From positions 1 to 59,678 of the forward strand of contig JAJFGO010000073.1 of NCBI GenBank assembly GCA_021776095.1: 59,678 nucleotides of DNA, read 5' to 3'. Numbering within the stretch: position 1 is the stretch's first letter; the number at the start of each line of letters is the position of its first letter. Of the stretch, positions 8,357 to 17,821 are shown in pieces. Under the pieces are notes generated by a model, which did not search any database, was not told where the DNA came from, and worked only from the letters and a program-made list of their open reading frames with translations. The position numbers were made by a program, and so were the translations under genes. Source of the DNA: Kiloniellaceae bacterium (lineage in GTDB: Bacteria > Pseudomonadota > Alphaproteobacteria > Kiloniellales > J153).

Positions 8357-8929
8357 ATGAGCCAAACCGGGAACAAATCCGCTGTGGGCAATCTAGCTGA
8401 ATCGCAGAAACGACCGGAAGACGTTCTGCCGACCCCGCCGGCGCGCGACGGGTCCACGCATTCGCGCACCTTGGCCCGCTTGGTTCGGGGCAAGAACATC
8501 GACGAAACCAGCCTGCTGGCCACTGACTATCTGAATCATTTCAACGAAATCATCATGCTGATCGAAATGATTCCGAGCATGCCGGAATGCCTGGAGGACG
8601 CCCGCGAATGGCAGCCCAAGAGTTATAGCGAGCATTTCCGGGACAGCGCCTTTGCCGACAAGGATCTGGCGATTCTGGCCTATGAGAATTCGCCGGCCCG
8701 GTTTCGCGAACCCTTCGACAGCGCCGTATCGACCATGAATTCCCTGGCGATTCGCGGCTTGGAGGAAATTTCCGCGGCCCTGGACTCCGGCAACCAGGAC
8801 ATGGTTGCCCACAAGGTCGAGACCGTGACCGGCAATCTGCGCAAGTTCGTCGATGTGGCCAGTGCGATCATCCACGGCACCGAAGTGACCTCGGACCAAT
8901 CGGCAGTTGACGCGATCTTCGATAGCTGA
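8357..8929 (+). CDS. Hypothetical helical protein, 190 aa
   Basis: I do not recognise a named family. After a disordered N-terminus of about 40 residues the sequence is predicted largely alpha-helical and acidic (for example YLNHFNEIIMLIEMIPSMPE, then ILAYENSPARFREPFDSAV). No membrane segment, signal peptide or catalytic motif is visible. The coding frame is well behaved and ends before a strong GC hairpin at 8973-8993. The roughly 200 bases upstream are comparatively AT-rich and probably hold its own promoter. It is likely a real, lineage-restricted gene. Confidence 0.6.
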   Translation: MSQTGNKSAVGNLAESQKRPEDVLPTPPARDGSTHSRTLARLVRGKNIDETSLLATDYLNHFNEIIMLIEMIPSMPECLEDAREWQPKSYSEHFRDSAFADKDLAILAYENSPARFREPFDSAVSTMNSLAIRGLEEISAALDSGNQDMVAHKVETVTGNLRKFVDVASAIIHGTEVTSDQSAVDAIFDS

Positions 8930-8972
8930 CGCCGTCTAAACGGCATCTCCAATCTAAGGACTGTGAGCTTGG

Positions 8973-8993
8973 GCCCCGGTGTCGCGCCGGGGC
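8973..8993 (+). terminator. Terminator-like GC hairpin
   Basis: Perfect seven-base arms GCCCCGG and CCGGGGC enclose a seven-base loop, 43 bases after the stop of the hypothetical gene. No T-tract follows, so intrinsic termination is uncertain. Confidence 0.4.
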
Positions 8994-9115
8994 GGGTGTA
9001 AATCTCGGCCGACTCGATTACAGTTCGCCGGCAGTTACCTTCGCGATCCCCCGTGCGACTCAAGCGCAACCGAGGCCATGACCCTTTCGTTCCGATCCGC
9101 CTCATGGAGGCAACC

Positions 9116-9505
9116 ATGAAGACCTTGCTTACGGTGGCCGGCGGCGGCGCCCTGGGGGCGGTCGCGCGCTATCTGGTCTTCGTCGCTGCCGGGCACATCC
9201 TGGGGGCCGGCTTTCCCTATGGCACCTTGATCGTCAATGTGGTCGGGTCTTTCGCCATGGGCGCCCTGACCGAGATCATGGCCCTGGTCTGGTCGGCCTC
9301 GATGCAAACCCGCCTGTTCCTGGTGGTTGGCTTTCTGGGCGCCTTCACGACCTTCTCGACCTTCTCTCTGGATGTCGCGGTGCTTTACGAGCGCGGCCGG
9401 TTGTTCCTCTGCGCGCTTTATATCGGCGCCTCGGTTTTTTGTTCGATTGGCGCCTTGTTCCTGGGGATGTGGGTGTTCCGGCGCTTGCTGGCGCCGGCGC
9501 TCTAG
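9116..9505 (+). CDS. crcB: Fluoride channel CrcB/Fluc
   Basis: A 129-residue inner-membrane protein with four membrane segments. The family signatures are all present: GGGALGAVARY in the first helix, NVVGSF in the second and GFLGAFTTFSTFS in the third, which carries the Phe and Thr/Ser residues that line the fluoride pore. CrcB acts as a dual-topology dimer that exports fluoride. The ATG at 9116 follows a GGAGG site at 9106-9110; an in-frame ATG 12 bases earlier overlaps that site. I looked for a fluoride riboswitch in the leader and did not find its conserved core. Confidence 0.92.
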   Translation: MKTLLTVAGGGALGAVARYLVFVAAGHILGAGFPYGTLIVNVVGSFAMGALTEIMALVWSASMQTRLFLVVGFLGAFTTFSTFSLDVAVLYERGRLFLCALYIGASVFCSIGALFLGMWVFRRLLAPAL

Positions 9506-9528
9506 ATCGCGCGAATCCGCTCGCCGAA

Positions 9529-10176
9529 CTAGCGCCGCGCCGCGCAGGCCGCGATAAAATCCTTAAGCTCGGCCTGGCCGACCTCCGGCGGGAACTGCGC
9601 GGCGGTGGTGATCGCCTTAGCCAGGCGGCTGCGGTATTCGTCGCGTTCAATTTCGACCGCTCCGAAGCGTTTCAGGTGATCGGTGACGAACTGGGTATCG
9701 AGCAATAGATAGCCGCCCAGGCGCAGACGCAGGGCGAGGTGTACCAGGGCCACCTTGCTGGCGTCGCTCGCCCGGCTGAACATGCTCTCGCCGAAAAAGG
9801 CGGCGCCCAGCGAAACCCCGTACAGCCCGCCGACCAGTTCGCCCTCGTGCCAGCACTCGACCGAATGGGCGAAGCCGGCCTTGAAGAGGTCGTTGTAGAG
9901 GTGCTCGATGGTCGGGTTGATCCAGGTATCGCGCCGGTTCTCGCGATGTTCGGCGCAGGCCTGGATGACTTGGTCGAAGGCACTGTCGCAACGGATCTCA
10001 AAGTCGCCCCGGCGCAGAATGCGGCGCAGGCGGCGCGGGATGTGGAAGGCGTCCAGGGGCAGCACGCCACGCTCTTCCGGGTCTATCCAATGCAGCTCGC
10101 TGTGCGCGCGCCCCTCGGCCATGGGAAAGATGCCGATGGCATAGGCTCGCAACAGGACGTCGGGCGTCAGGTGCAT
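9529..10176 (-). CDS. aat: Leucyl/phenylalanyl-tRNA–protein transferase
   Basis: A 215-residue cytosolic enzyme that adds Leu or Phe from aminoacyl-tRNA to proteins with N-terminal Arg or Lys, marking them for ClpS/ClpAP (N-degron pathway). Family blocks are AYAIGIFPMAEGR, LHWIDPEERGVLPLD, the FHIPRRLRR segment, TWINPTIEHLYNDLF, HSVECWHEGELVGGLYGVSLGAAFFGESMFS and LLDTQFVTDHLKRFGA. The length is normal. It is the last gene of the leftward aroQ–accB–accC–aat set, 25 bases after accC, an order common in alphaproteobacteria. Confidence 0.95.
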   Translation of the reverse strand: MHLTPDVLLRAYAIGIFPMAEGRAHSELHWIDPEERGVLPLDAFHIPRRLRRILRRGDFEIRCDSAFDQVIQACAEHRENRRDTWINPTIEHLYNDLFKAGFAHSVECWHEGELVGGLYGVSLGAAFFGESMFSRASDASKVALVHLALRLRLGGYLLLDTQFVTDHLKRFGAVEIERDEYRSRLAKAITTAAQFPPEVGQAELKDFIAACAARR

Positions 10177-10201
10177 ATCGCCAACTCAGCGTCTAGCGGC
10201 T

Positions 10202-11557
<1,356 letters not shown>

Positions 11558-11573
11558 CTGCTTGGATCGCCGC

Positions 11574-12002
11574 TTATTCGACGACGATCAAGGGCTCGCC
11601 GAATTCGACCGGCTGTCCGTCGCTCGCGAATATCCGCGTGACCGTCCCGGCGCGGGGACTGGTCAAGGGATTCATGACTTTCATGGCCTCGATGATCAGC
11701 AGGGGCTGGCCTTCCGTTACCCCGTCGCCGACCTTGACCAATGGCGCCGCGCCCGGCTCGTTGGCGACATAGACCGTGCCGACCATGGGGGAAAGGATGA
11801 CCCCGGCGGGCAGTTCATCGGCGGCGGCCGCGGCCGCCGCCGGCATTTGCGGGCCAGGGGCGGCGGCCGTGGCGCTCAAGGTGCCTCGGCCGACCCGGAT
11901 GCGTTGGCCGTCCGCCTCGTACTCGATCTCGCTCAAGCCGGTCTCGTCGAGCAGGGCCGCCAGTTTTCGTATCAGTTTGTCATCCGGTTCCAGTTTCGCC
12001 AT
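11574..12002 (-). CDS. accB: Biotin carboxyl carrier protein of acetyl-CoA carboxylase
   Basis: A 142-residue carrier. The N-terminal part (LIRKLAALLDETGLSEIEYE) is the partner-binding domain, followed by an Ala/Pro-rich linker and the biotinyl domain. Biotin is attached to Lys108 in EAMKVMN, a slight variant of the usual EAMKMMN. It passes carboxybiotin from AccC to the carboxyltransferase AccAD. The ATG at 12002 overlaps the aroQ stop by one base (TAATG), which suggests translational coupling. Confidence 0.96.
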   Translation of the reverse strand: MAKLEPDDKLIRKLAALLDETGLSEIEYEADGQRIRVGRGTLSATAAAPGPQMPAAAAAAADELPAGVILSPMVGTVYVANEPGAAPLVKVGDGVTEGQPLLIIEAMKVMNPLTSPRAGTVTRIFASDGQPVEFGEPLIVVE

Positions 12003-12472
12003 TACGCTTTCTTTCCGCTCCCCTTCGCATTGCCGATCAAGTCCGCGAGACCGTCGATCGCCATAAGATACCCTGTGGCCCCGAAGCCGCAAATAACACC
12101 TTGTGCCGCGCTCGAGACATAGGAGTGGCGGCGGAAGGTTTCGCGCTGGTGGATATTCGACAGGTGAACTTCGACGACCGGCAATTCGACCGTGAGCAAG
12201 GCGTCGAGAATCGCCACCGAAGTGTGCGAATAGGCGCCCGGGTTGATCAGGATCCCGGCGCAGGTGCCGCGCGCACCCTGGATCCAAGTCACCATCTCGC
12301 CTTCGCTGTTGGATTGCCGACAGTTCGCCGCCAAGCCGCGCTCAAGGGCCCGCGCCTGGCACATCGCCTCGATCTCGGTCAGCGTCGTATGGCCGTAGAC
12401 CTCCGGCTGCCGAGTCCCCAGCGTATTGAGGTTCGGGCCGTTGAGAATCAAAATCTTAGGTGTCTTCGCCAA
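12002..12472 (-). CDS. aroQ: Type II 3-dehydroquinate dehydratase
   Basis: A 156-residue dodecameric enzyme of the shikimate pathway that dehydrates 3-dehydroquinate. The family hallmarks are visible: LILNGPNLNTLGTRQPEVYG (catalytic Arg and Tyr loop), QSNSEGEMVTWI, INPGAYSHTSVAI and EVHLSNIHQRETFRRHSY (catalytic His region). The start is TTG at 12472, preceded by a GGAGC site; no ATG fits the family start. It heads the aroQ–accB–accC–aat run, 115 bases after the dsbA-like gene. Confidence 0.95.
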   Translation of the reverse strand: MAKTPKILILNGPNLNTLGTRQPEVYGHTTLTEIEAMCQARALERGLAANCRQSNSEGEMVTWIQGARGTCAGILINPGAYSHTSVAILDALLTVELPVVEVHLSNIHQRETFRRHSYVSSAAQGVICGFGATGYLMAIDGLADLIGNAKGSGKKA

Positions 12473-12587
12473 GCCGCTGCTCCGCGATCTTGTGGCTGGA
12501 TTCCTTGGGCGGGTTCAGCGTTAACACACCGGCTGGCGCGGGCGCAACGTCGAGGACTCGGGCGCTCGGGCTTCGGCTGGGTGGCGC

Positions 12588-13394
12588 TCAACTCGCCTTG
12601 GCGCGCGCCTCGGCGATCAACCGGCGCATTGTGTCCGCGTCGATCGCGCCCGGCACCAAGGTGTCGCCGAAAACGAAGGCGGGCGTCCCGCCGATGCCCA
12701 GGCTTTGGGCCAGGGCGTGGTTGCGCTGGATCAGGGCGCTGATCTCCTCGGAGTCCATATCCGCTTTCAGTTGCTCGACGTCCATGCCGAACTGGCGCGC
12801 GACCTGCATCAGATGCGGGTCGCTCATATCGCCGGGCTGGGTCATGAGGGCAAAGTGATAGGCCTCGTACTGGCCCTGTTTGTCCGCCGCTAGGGCAGCG
12901 CGGGCGGCGCGGGTCGAGGCCGGCCCGAGGATCGGAAATTCCTTCATCGCCAGCCGGATATTGCCGTCTTCCTCGACCAGGGCGCGCAGGTCCTGAACCA
13001 CGCGCCGGCAATAGCCGCAACGGTAATCGAAGAACTCGACGATGACCACGTCTCCATCGGGGTTCCCGATCACCGGGGTGTTGGGGTCCGTTCTTAGCTC
13101 GGCCAGGTTCTCGACCAGGGCTTGTTGCTTGCGATCCTCTTCCGCCAGGCGCTGACGCTGCTGGTAGGTGTTGAGGGCCTCGACCAAGACGTCCGGGTTT
13201 TCCAGTAGGTACTGCTGGATGATCTGCTCCAGGCCTTCGATCTGCTCGGCGCTGAAGCCGCCGGGCAGGCTTTGCTGTGCCACGGCCGGTTGGCCGGCGG
13301 CGGCGAAGAGGGCGACGGCCAGGGCCAGAACAAACCCCGGGGCCCGCGCCCAACCGTGCGGCCGTCTCGAGGTGATTCTCGGCAAGCTCAACAT
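12588..13394 (-). CDS. DsbA-family thiol:disulfide interchange protein
   Basis: A 268-residue periplasmic protein. A signal peptide covers about residues 1-39 (ending AVAQ). A helical segment with a LENPDVLVEAL motif, typical of the Com1/ScsC-like branch, is followed by a thioredoxin fold with the active site CGYC at Cys126-Cys129 and a helical insertion. The cis-proline loop GGTPAFVFGD is present. It would oxidise or isomerise disulphides in exported proteins. The ATG at 13394 follows GGGAGAG. Its neighbours are the M48 protease upstream and aroQ downstream, all leftward. Whether it is an oxidase or an isomerase cannot be told from sequence alone. Confidence 0.88.
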   Translation of the reverse strand: MLSLPRITSRRPHGWARAPGFVLALAVALFAAAGQPAVAQQSLPGGFSAEQIEGLEQIIQQYLLENPDVLVEALNTYQQRQRLAEEDRKQQALVENLAELRTDPNTPVIGNPDGDVVIVEFFDYRCGYCRRVVQDLRALVEEDGNIRLAMKEFPILGPASTRAARAALAADKQGQYEAYHFALMTQPGDMSDPHLMQVARQFGMDVEQLKADMDSEEISALIQRNHALAQSLGIGGTPAFVFGDTLVPGAIDADTMRRLIAEARAKAS

Positions 13395-13563
13395 GCGATC
13401 GCTCTCCCATTCAGCGTGGCGGAACCGGCACAGCGGCCGGGCTCAAAGTCCAGGCCTAGGTGCCTGAACAAAATGCCGTTTGGACCAAAGGTCCCTGATT
13501 CTTTGGCCAAAACCTTTGGATTGTCTTAGCGCCTGATGCCGGGCCCGGCAACTCACGCTTGTT

Positions 13564-14973
13564 TTATCGCCGCGCGGCCTTATCGACGCGCCTTTGCGCC
13601 AAATCCTCCAGATCGCGCGCCCGTAGCCAGGCCGGGGCGCCTTCGGAGAGTATATGTTGTGCGCGTTTGGATTGATCCAGCGCTTCCTTGGCGTCGCCCC
13701 TGGCGATTGCGGATTCGGCGAGGGCAAGGGCGGTCAGGCCGACGTCGCCCTGGCGGCCATGGGCGATCGCGGTCAAGCGCCAGGCGAAACTGTTGCCGGG
13801 CTCGTCGCGCAGGGTCGCCGCCAAATGCTTGAGCGCGATTTCGTCCTGCGCCGGATCTTCCAGTTCGATCCTGGCCTGGGCCGCCGCAAGATGGATCTGG
13901 GCCGAATCCGGCAGCAGCTTGGAGGCGGACTCGAACTCCGGCACGGCTTCCGCGATGCGGCCGTGCTCGAATAGAATTTGGCCCTTGAGCTCGAGGAAAT
14001 AGGGGTCGTCAGGGTACTCGGCGATTAGGCCGTTCAGGATCGCCAGGGCGTCCTCCACCCGGCCGGCTCGGTATTCCGCCGTCGCACGGGCGTAACGCGC
14101 CGGCACGCTGGTATCGCTTTTCGGATAGTGCTGTAACACCGAGGCCGGCGATTCGAGGAACCCGATCAACTTCGCCCGCATGCGGGCGTGCAACGCCACC
14201 AGGTCCGGGTCCGCCGGTTTGGTACCAAAGGGCGAGGTGCGAACCTGTTCCTCAAGGAAGGTGATGCGTTCCGTGGTCACCGGATGGCTTCTCAGGTACG
14301 GGTCCTGCGGAGTCCCGAAGAGGGTTTCCTGGGTGCCGATCTGACGCATGAAGTCGAGCATGCCCTGGGGCGACTGTCCGGTCCCGTTCAGGAGGTTGAC
14401 CGCGTATTGGTCGGCGGCTTGCTCCTGGCCGCGGGTGTAGGAGAGCAGGCTCTTGATGGCAATGTCCTGACCGCCGGCGACCGCGGCGCCGGCAATCTCC
14501 CCCCGGCCGGTCGCCAGGGCGGCCGCCAAACCCAGGACGTAGGACGCGATCACCGTGGTGCTGGCGGTCCTCGCCGCATCCGGACGCGTGACCGTATGTC
14601 CGGATGCCAGATGGCCGGTTTCATGGGCGATCACGCCGATCACCTCGAGCGGATCCTTGGCGCTAATCAGCAAGCCGGTGTGGAGAAAAATCCTCAGCCC
14701 CGGGGTTGCGAAGGCATTGAGCGTCGGATCCTGAACCAGATAGACCTGGATCGCGCTCGGGCTGAAGCCGGAGGCCTGGAACAGTGGCGTCGCATAGATT
14801 CGGATGATATTTTCCGTTTCAGCGTCGCGAATTAGCCGCAGTTTCTGCGCTTGGGCGGACGCCGGGATGAGCGCTATAAGAAGCGACAACAGAATCGCGG
14901 CCAGGGATGCCAGGACCGCAAGAGGGGCCGGTGCCGCCGGAAGGGCCGCAAGAGGGAGTTGGTTCTGCCGCAC
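13564..14973 (-). CDS. Periplasmic M48 metalloprotease with TPRs, BepA-like
   Basis: A 469-residue exported protease/chaperone of the BepA/LoiP type that surveys outer-membrane protein assembly. A hydrophobic signal segment covers residues 13-41. The zinc motif HETGH is at residues 117-121, and a third ligand is expected in the EQAADQYAV segment. The C-terminal half (about residue 270 on) has tetratricopeptide-like helices (for example EYRAGRVEDALAILNGLIAE). The start is taken as GTG 14973, although the ribosome binding site is weak. It is divergent from the GGT-like gene, only 38 bases away, so the two promoters must overlap. Confidence 0.88.
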   Translation of the reverse strand: MRQNQLPLAALPAAPAPLAVLASLAAILLSLLIALIPASAQAQKLRLIRDAETENIIRIYATPLFQASGFSPSAIQVYLVQDPTLNAFATPGLRIFLHTGLLISAKDPLEVIGVIAHETGHLASGHTVTRPDAARTASTTVIASYVLGLAAALATGRGEIAGAAVAGGQDIAIKSLLSYTRGQEQAADQYAVNLLNGTGQSPQGMLDFMRQIGTQETLFGTPQDPYLRSHPVTTERITFLEEQVRTSPFGTKPADPDLVALHARMRAKLIGFLESPASVLQHYPKSDTSVPARYARATAEYRAGRVEDALAILNGLIAEYPDDPYFLELKGQILFEHGRIAEAVPEFESASKLLPDSAQIHLAAAQARIELEDPAQDEIALKHLAATLRDEPGNSFAWRLTAIAHGRQGDVGLTALALAESAIARGDAKEALDQSKRAQHILSEGAPAWLRARDLEDLAQRRVDKAARR

Positions 14974-15011
14974 GCAATATCGTCCCAGTTTGATTTCAGG
15001 TAAAACCCGGT

Positions 15012-16658
15012 TTGATTACAGGTAACCATCGTATCGTGACGTTTCAACGCATTTGGACTTGTCCGGCCAGGCCGCGCGTCATGCCGGCTTTGGTTTTGGC
15101 CTTGGGCGCCCTTGCCGGCGCCTGCTCCCCGGAACCGGTTCCGGGCAAGATCGGGGTCGTCGAGGGCTTCGCCGGCGTGGTGGCGGCCGACGAGCCGCGC
15201 GCCACGGTGGTCGGCCGCGAGGTTCTGGGTAACGGCGGCACCGCGATCGATGCCGCGGTGGCCATGTACTTTACCATGGCGGTCACCATGCCCTCGCGGG
15301 TCGGCTTGGGCGGCGGCGGCGTCTGCGTCCTGTTCGACGGCCGGACCAAGCGCGGCGAGGCGATCGAGTTCCTGGCCCGCGCCGCGCCATCGGGCGGCAT
15401 GGTGCCCTCCAACATGCGCGCCATGGCGGCCATGCACGCGCGCGGCGGCGCCCTGCGCTGGGAGCAACTTTTGGCGCCGGCCGAGAGCATGGCCCGTTTC
15501 GGCCATCCGGTCAGCCGGGCCTTCGCTCAGGACCTGGCGGCGGCCGCCGACTTCATCTCCGGCAGCGCCGATTTGAGTCGCATGTTCGCGGCCCGCAGTG
15601 GGCGCCTGGCCACCACCGGTGATAAGATCGTGCAGCCGGAGTTATCGGGTGTGCTCAGCGGAATTCGCCGCCAAGGCGCGCCCTACCTGCACGGCGGGCC
15701 TTTCGCGACCCGCCTGGCCGAAGCCTCCAGTGCCGCCGGCTTGCCGCTGACCGCCGAGGACGTGCGGCGCCAGGTCCCGCGCCTGAAGGAGGCGGTTGCG
15801 GTGGCTGCGAACAAGCGCGATGTCGCTTTTTTCGGTCCGCCGCGCGCCACCGCCGGGGTGGTGGCGGCGCAAATTTGGGGCCAACTGACCCAGGTGCACC
15901 GTTATGCCGGGGCGGCAGCGGAGGAACGCGACCATCTGTTCGCCGAGGCGGCGGTGCGCGCCTTCGCCGAGCGGGGGCATTGGATGCATCCGGACGGCGC
16001 CAGCATCGAGACCCTGGAAGCCCTGGTCGATGAAGACCGCCTAACCCGCATGATGGCCAACTACGATCCCGCACGGCACACCCCGGCCACGGCCTACTCG
16101 CCCGCGCCCGAGGACGTGTCGAGCCAAGCCTACTCCGCCGGTTTCGTGATCGGCGATCAATACAGCAAGGCAGTGGCCTGTAATTTCACCATGAACCGGC
16201 TGTTCGGCGCCGGGCGGGTCGCGGTCGGCACCGGCATCATTCTGGCGGCGCCGCCCTTATCGAAGAACGATGGATCGACCTCGCTGACCGCCGTGATCGT
16301 GGGCAACACCGCGACCGGCGATGTGCGCTTCGCCGGTATCGGCGGCGACGGGCCGGCCGGGGCGACCGCCCTGGTCCGAACCATGTTGGATACGATCGCG
16401 ACCGGCGAAAAATTGGATCGCGCCATGCTGCGGCCCCGCGTGCACGGCCATGGCGCGCCAGATGCCTTGTTGCAGGAGGTGATCCTGGGCGAGGACGCCC
16501 GCGCCGCCCTGGCGCGGCGCGGCCATGAAGGGCGGGTCGTTTCCGCCCTGGGCCACGTCAACGCTTTCTATTGTGCCAAGGGCCTGAAGGACCATGGCGA
16601 AACCTGCGAAGTGGCGACCGATCCGCGCGGTTACGGTCTGGCGCAAATGGCGCAATAG
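15012..16658 (+). CDS. Gamma-glutamyltransferase-like lipoprotein, atypical
   Basis: A 548-residue member of the GGT superfamily of N-terminal nucleophile hydrolases. The fold is recognisable from AAVAMYFTMAVTMPSRVGLGGGGVCVLFDG and the small-subunit region NFTMNRLFGAGRVAVGTGII. Key differences are visible. The TTH nucleophile position aligns with Ser375 (YSAGF) instead of Thr. The FRE arginine that holds the glutamate carboxylate is missing (EFLARAAP). The glutamate-binding acids after GTGI are absent. A lipobox LAGAC puts a lipidated Cys at residue 38 (numbered from ATG 15012), so it is probably an envelope lipoprotein. The exact start is uncertain. The aminotransferase gene follows after three bases. 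The substrate is probably not glutathione, and activity may be altered or lost. Confidence 0.72.
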   Translation: MITGNHRIVTFQRIWTCPARPRVMPALVLALGALAGACSPEPVPGKIGVVEGFAGVVAADEPRATVVGREVLGNGGTAIDAAVAMYFTMAVTMPSRVGLGGGGVCVLFDGRTKRGEAIEFLARAAPSGGMVPSNMRAMAAMHARGGALRWEQLLAPAESMARFGHPVSRAFAQDLAAAADFISGSADLSRMFAARSGRLATTGDKIVQPELSGVLSGIRRQGAPYLHGGPFATRLAEASSAAGLPLTAEDVRRQVPRLKEAVAVAANKRDVAFFGPPRATAGVVAAQIWGQLTQVHRYAGAAAEERDHLFAEAAVRAFAERGHWMHPDGASIETLEALVDEDRLTRMMANYDPARHTPATAYSPAPEDVSSQAYSAGFVIGDQYSKAVACNFTMNRLFGAGRVAVGTGIILAAPPLSKNDGSTSLTAVIVGNTATGDVRFAGIGGDGPAGATALVRTMLDTIATGEKLDRAMLRPRVHGHGAPDALLQEVILGEDARAALARRGHEGRVVSALGHVNAFYCAKGLKDHGETCEVATDPRGYGLAQMAQ

Positions 16659-16661
16659 ACC

Positions 16662-17807
16662 ATGGCCCTGAAGATCTCCAAGCGCGGCCGAGTGCCGGCT
16701 TTCATCGTCATGGACGTGCTGCGCGCCGCGAACGAGCGCGCCGCGCGCGGCGAGGACGTCTTGCACCTGGAGGTCGGACAGCCTGGCACGTCCGCGCCCC
16801 GGGCGGTGCTGGAGGCCGCGCGCGAGGCCCTGAACCGCGAGCGGATCGGCTATACCGACGCGACCGGCATGCCCTCGCTTCGCGCCAGGATCGCCCGCCA
16901 CTACCTGGAGACCGCCGAGGTCGAGGTGGACCCGGCGCGGATCGTGGTCACCACCGGATCTTCCGGCGGTTTCTTGCTGAGCTTCCTGTCGTGTTTTGAT
17001 CCGGGCGACCGGGTCGCATTGGCGGCGCCGGGCTATCCGGCTTATCGCAACATCCTCACCACCTTGGGGATCGAGCCGGTGGCGCTGGAGACCGAGGCGG
17101 CGCAGCGCTTTCAGCCGAGCCCGGACCTGCTGGCGGCGGCGGGCGGGCGGCTCGACGGCCTGATCGTCGCCAGTCCCTCGAACCCGGCCGGCACCATGCT
17201 CGGGCGAAGCGCCTTTTCCGATCTGGTCGACCACTGCCGGGATCGGGGCATCCGCCTAATTTCGGATGAGATCTATCACGGCATCACCTATGGCGAGCGC
17301 GCAGTCACCGCCCTCGAGCTGACCGGCGACGCGATCGTGATCAACAGCTTCTCGAAGTATTTTTCCATGACCGGTTGGCGTCTCGGCTGGATGGTCCTGC
17401 CCGAGGACCTGACGCGCCCGATCGAATGCTTGGCCCAGAACCTGTTTATCTCGGCGCCGACCCTGTCACAGTATGCGGGGGAGGCGGCCTTCGACTGCCG
17501 GGCCGAGTTGGACGGCTATGTCGCCGCCTACGGGCGCAACCGCGAACTCTTACTGAAAGAGTTGCCGGAGGCTGGCTTTGATCGCCTGGCGCCGGCCGAC
17601 GGGGCGTTTTACATCTACGCCGACGTGAGCGCGCGGAGTAACGACAGCGAGGCCTTTTGCCAGCGCATGCTGGCGGAAATCGGCGTCGCCACGACACCGG
17701 GCATCGATTTCGATGAGGAGCGCGGCCGCCGTTTCGTCAGGTTTTCCTTCGCCGGGCCCGAGGCCGACATCGCCCAAGCGCTCACCCGCCTGCGCGGCTG
17801 GCGTTAG
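16662..17807 (+). CDS. Class I/II PLP-dependent aminotransferase
   Basis: A 381-residue cytosolic fold-type I aminotransferase. The PLP-binding Lys is residue 232 in INSFSKYFSMTGWRLGW. Other landmarks are the N-terminal LEVGQPGTSAPR, TTGSSGGFLLSF, PGYPAYRNIL, SPSNPAGTML and DEIYHGITYG, and a C-terminal Arg in RFVRFSFA for the substrate carboxylate. It resembles aspartate or aromatic aminotransferases of the AspC/AlaA-like group; the amino-acid specificity cannot be set from sequence alone. It starts three bases after the GGT-like gene and is surely cotranscribed with it, so it may use an amino acid released by that protein. Confidence 0.9.
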   Translation: MALKISKRGRVPAFIVMDVLRAANERAARGEDVLHLEVGQPGTSAPRAVLEAAREALNRERIGYTDATGMPSLRARIARHYLETAEVEVDPARIVVTTGSSGGFLLSFLSCFDPGDRVALAAPGYPAYRNILTTLGIEPVALETEAAQRFQPSPDLLAAAGGRLDGLIVASPSNPAGTMLGRSAFSDLVDHCRDRGIRLISDEIYHGITYGERAVTALELTGDAIVINSFSKYFSMTGWRLGWMVLPEDLTRPIECLAQNLFISAPTLSQYAGEAAFDCRAELDGYVAAYGRNRELLLKELPEAGFDRLAPADGAFYIYADVSARSNDSEAFCQRMLAEIGVATTPGIDFDEERGRRFVRFSFAGPEADIAQALTRLRGWR

Positions 17808-17821
17808 GGCTTAACCGTCAC

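Noticed and set aside
8994-9115. Fluoride riboswitch ahead of crcB
   Set aside because: The conserved fluoride-riboswitch core and its pseudoknot partner were not found in the leader.
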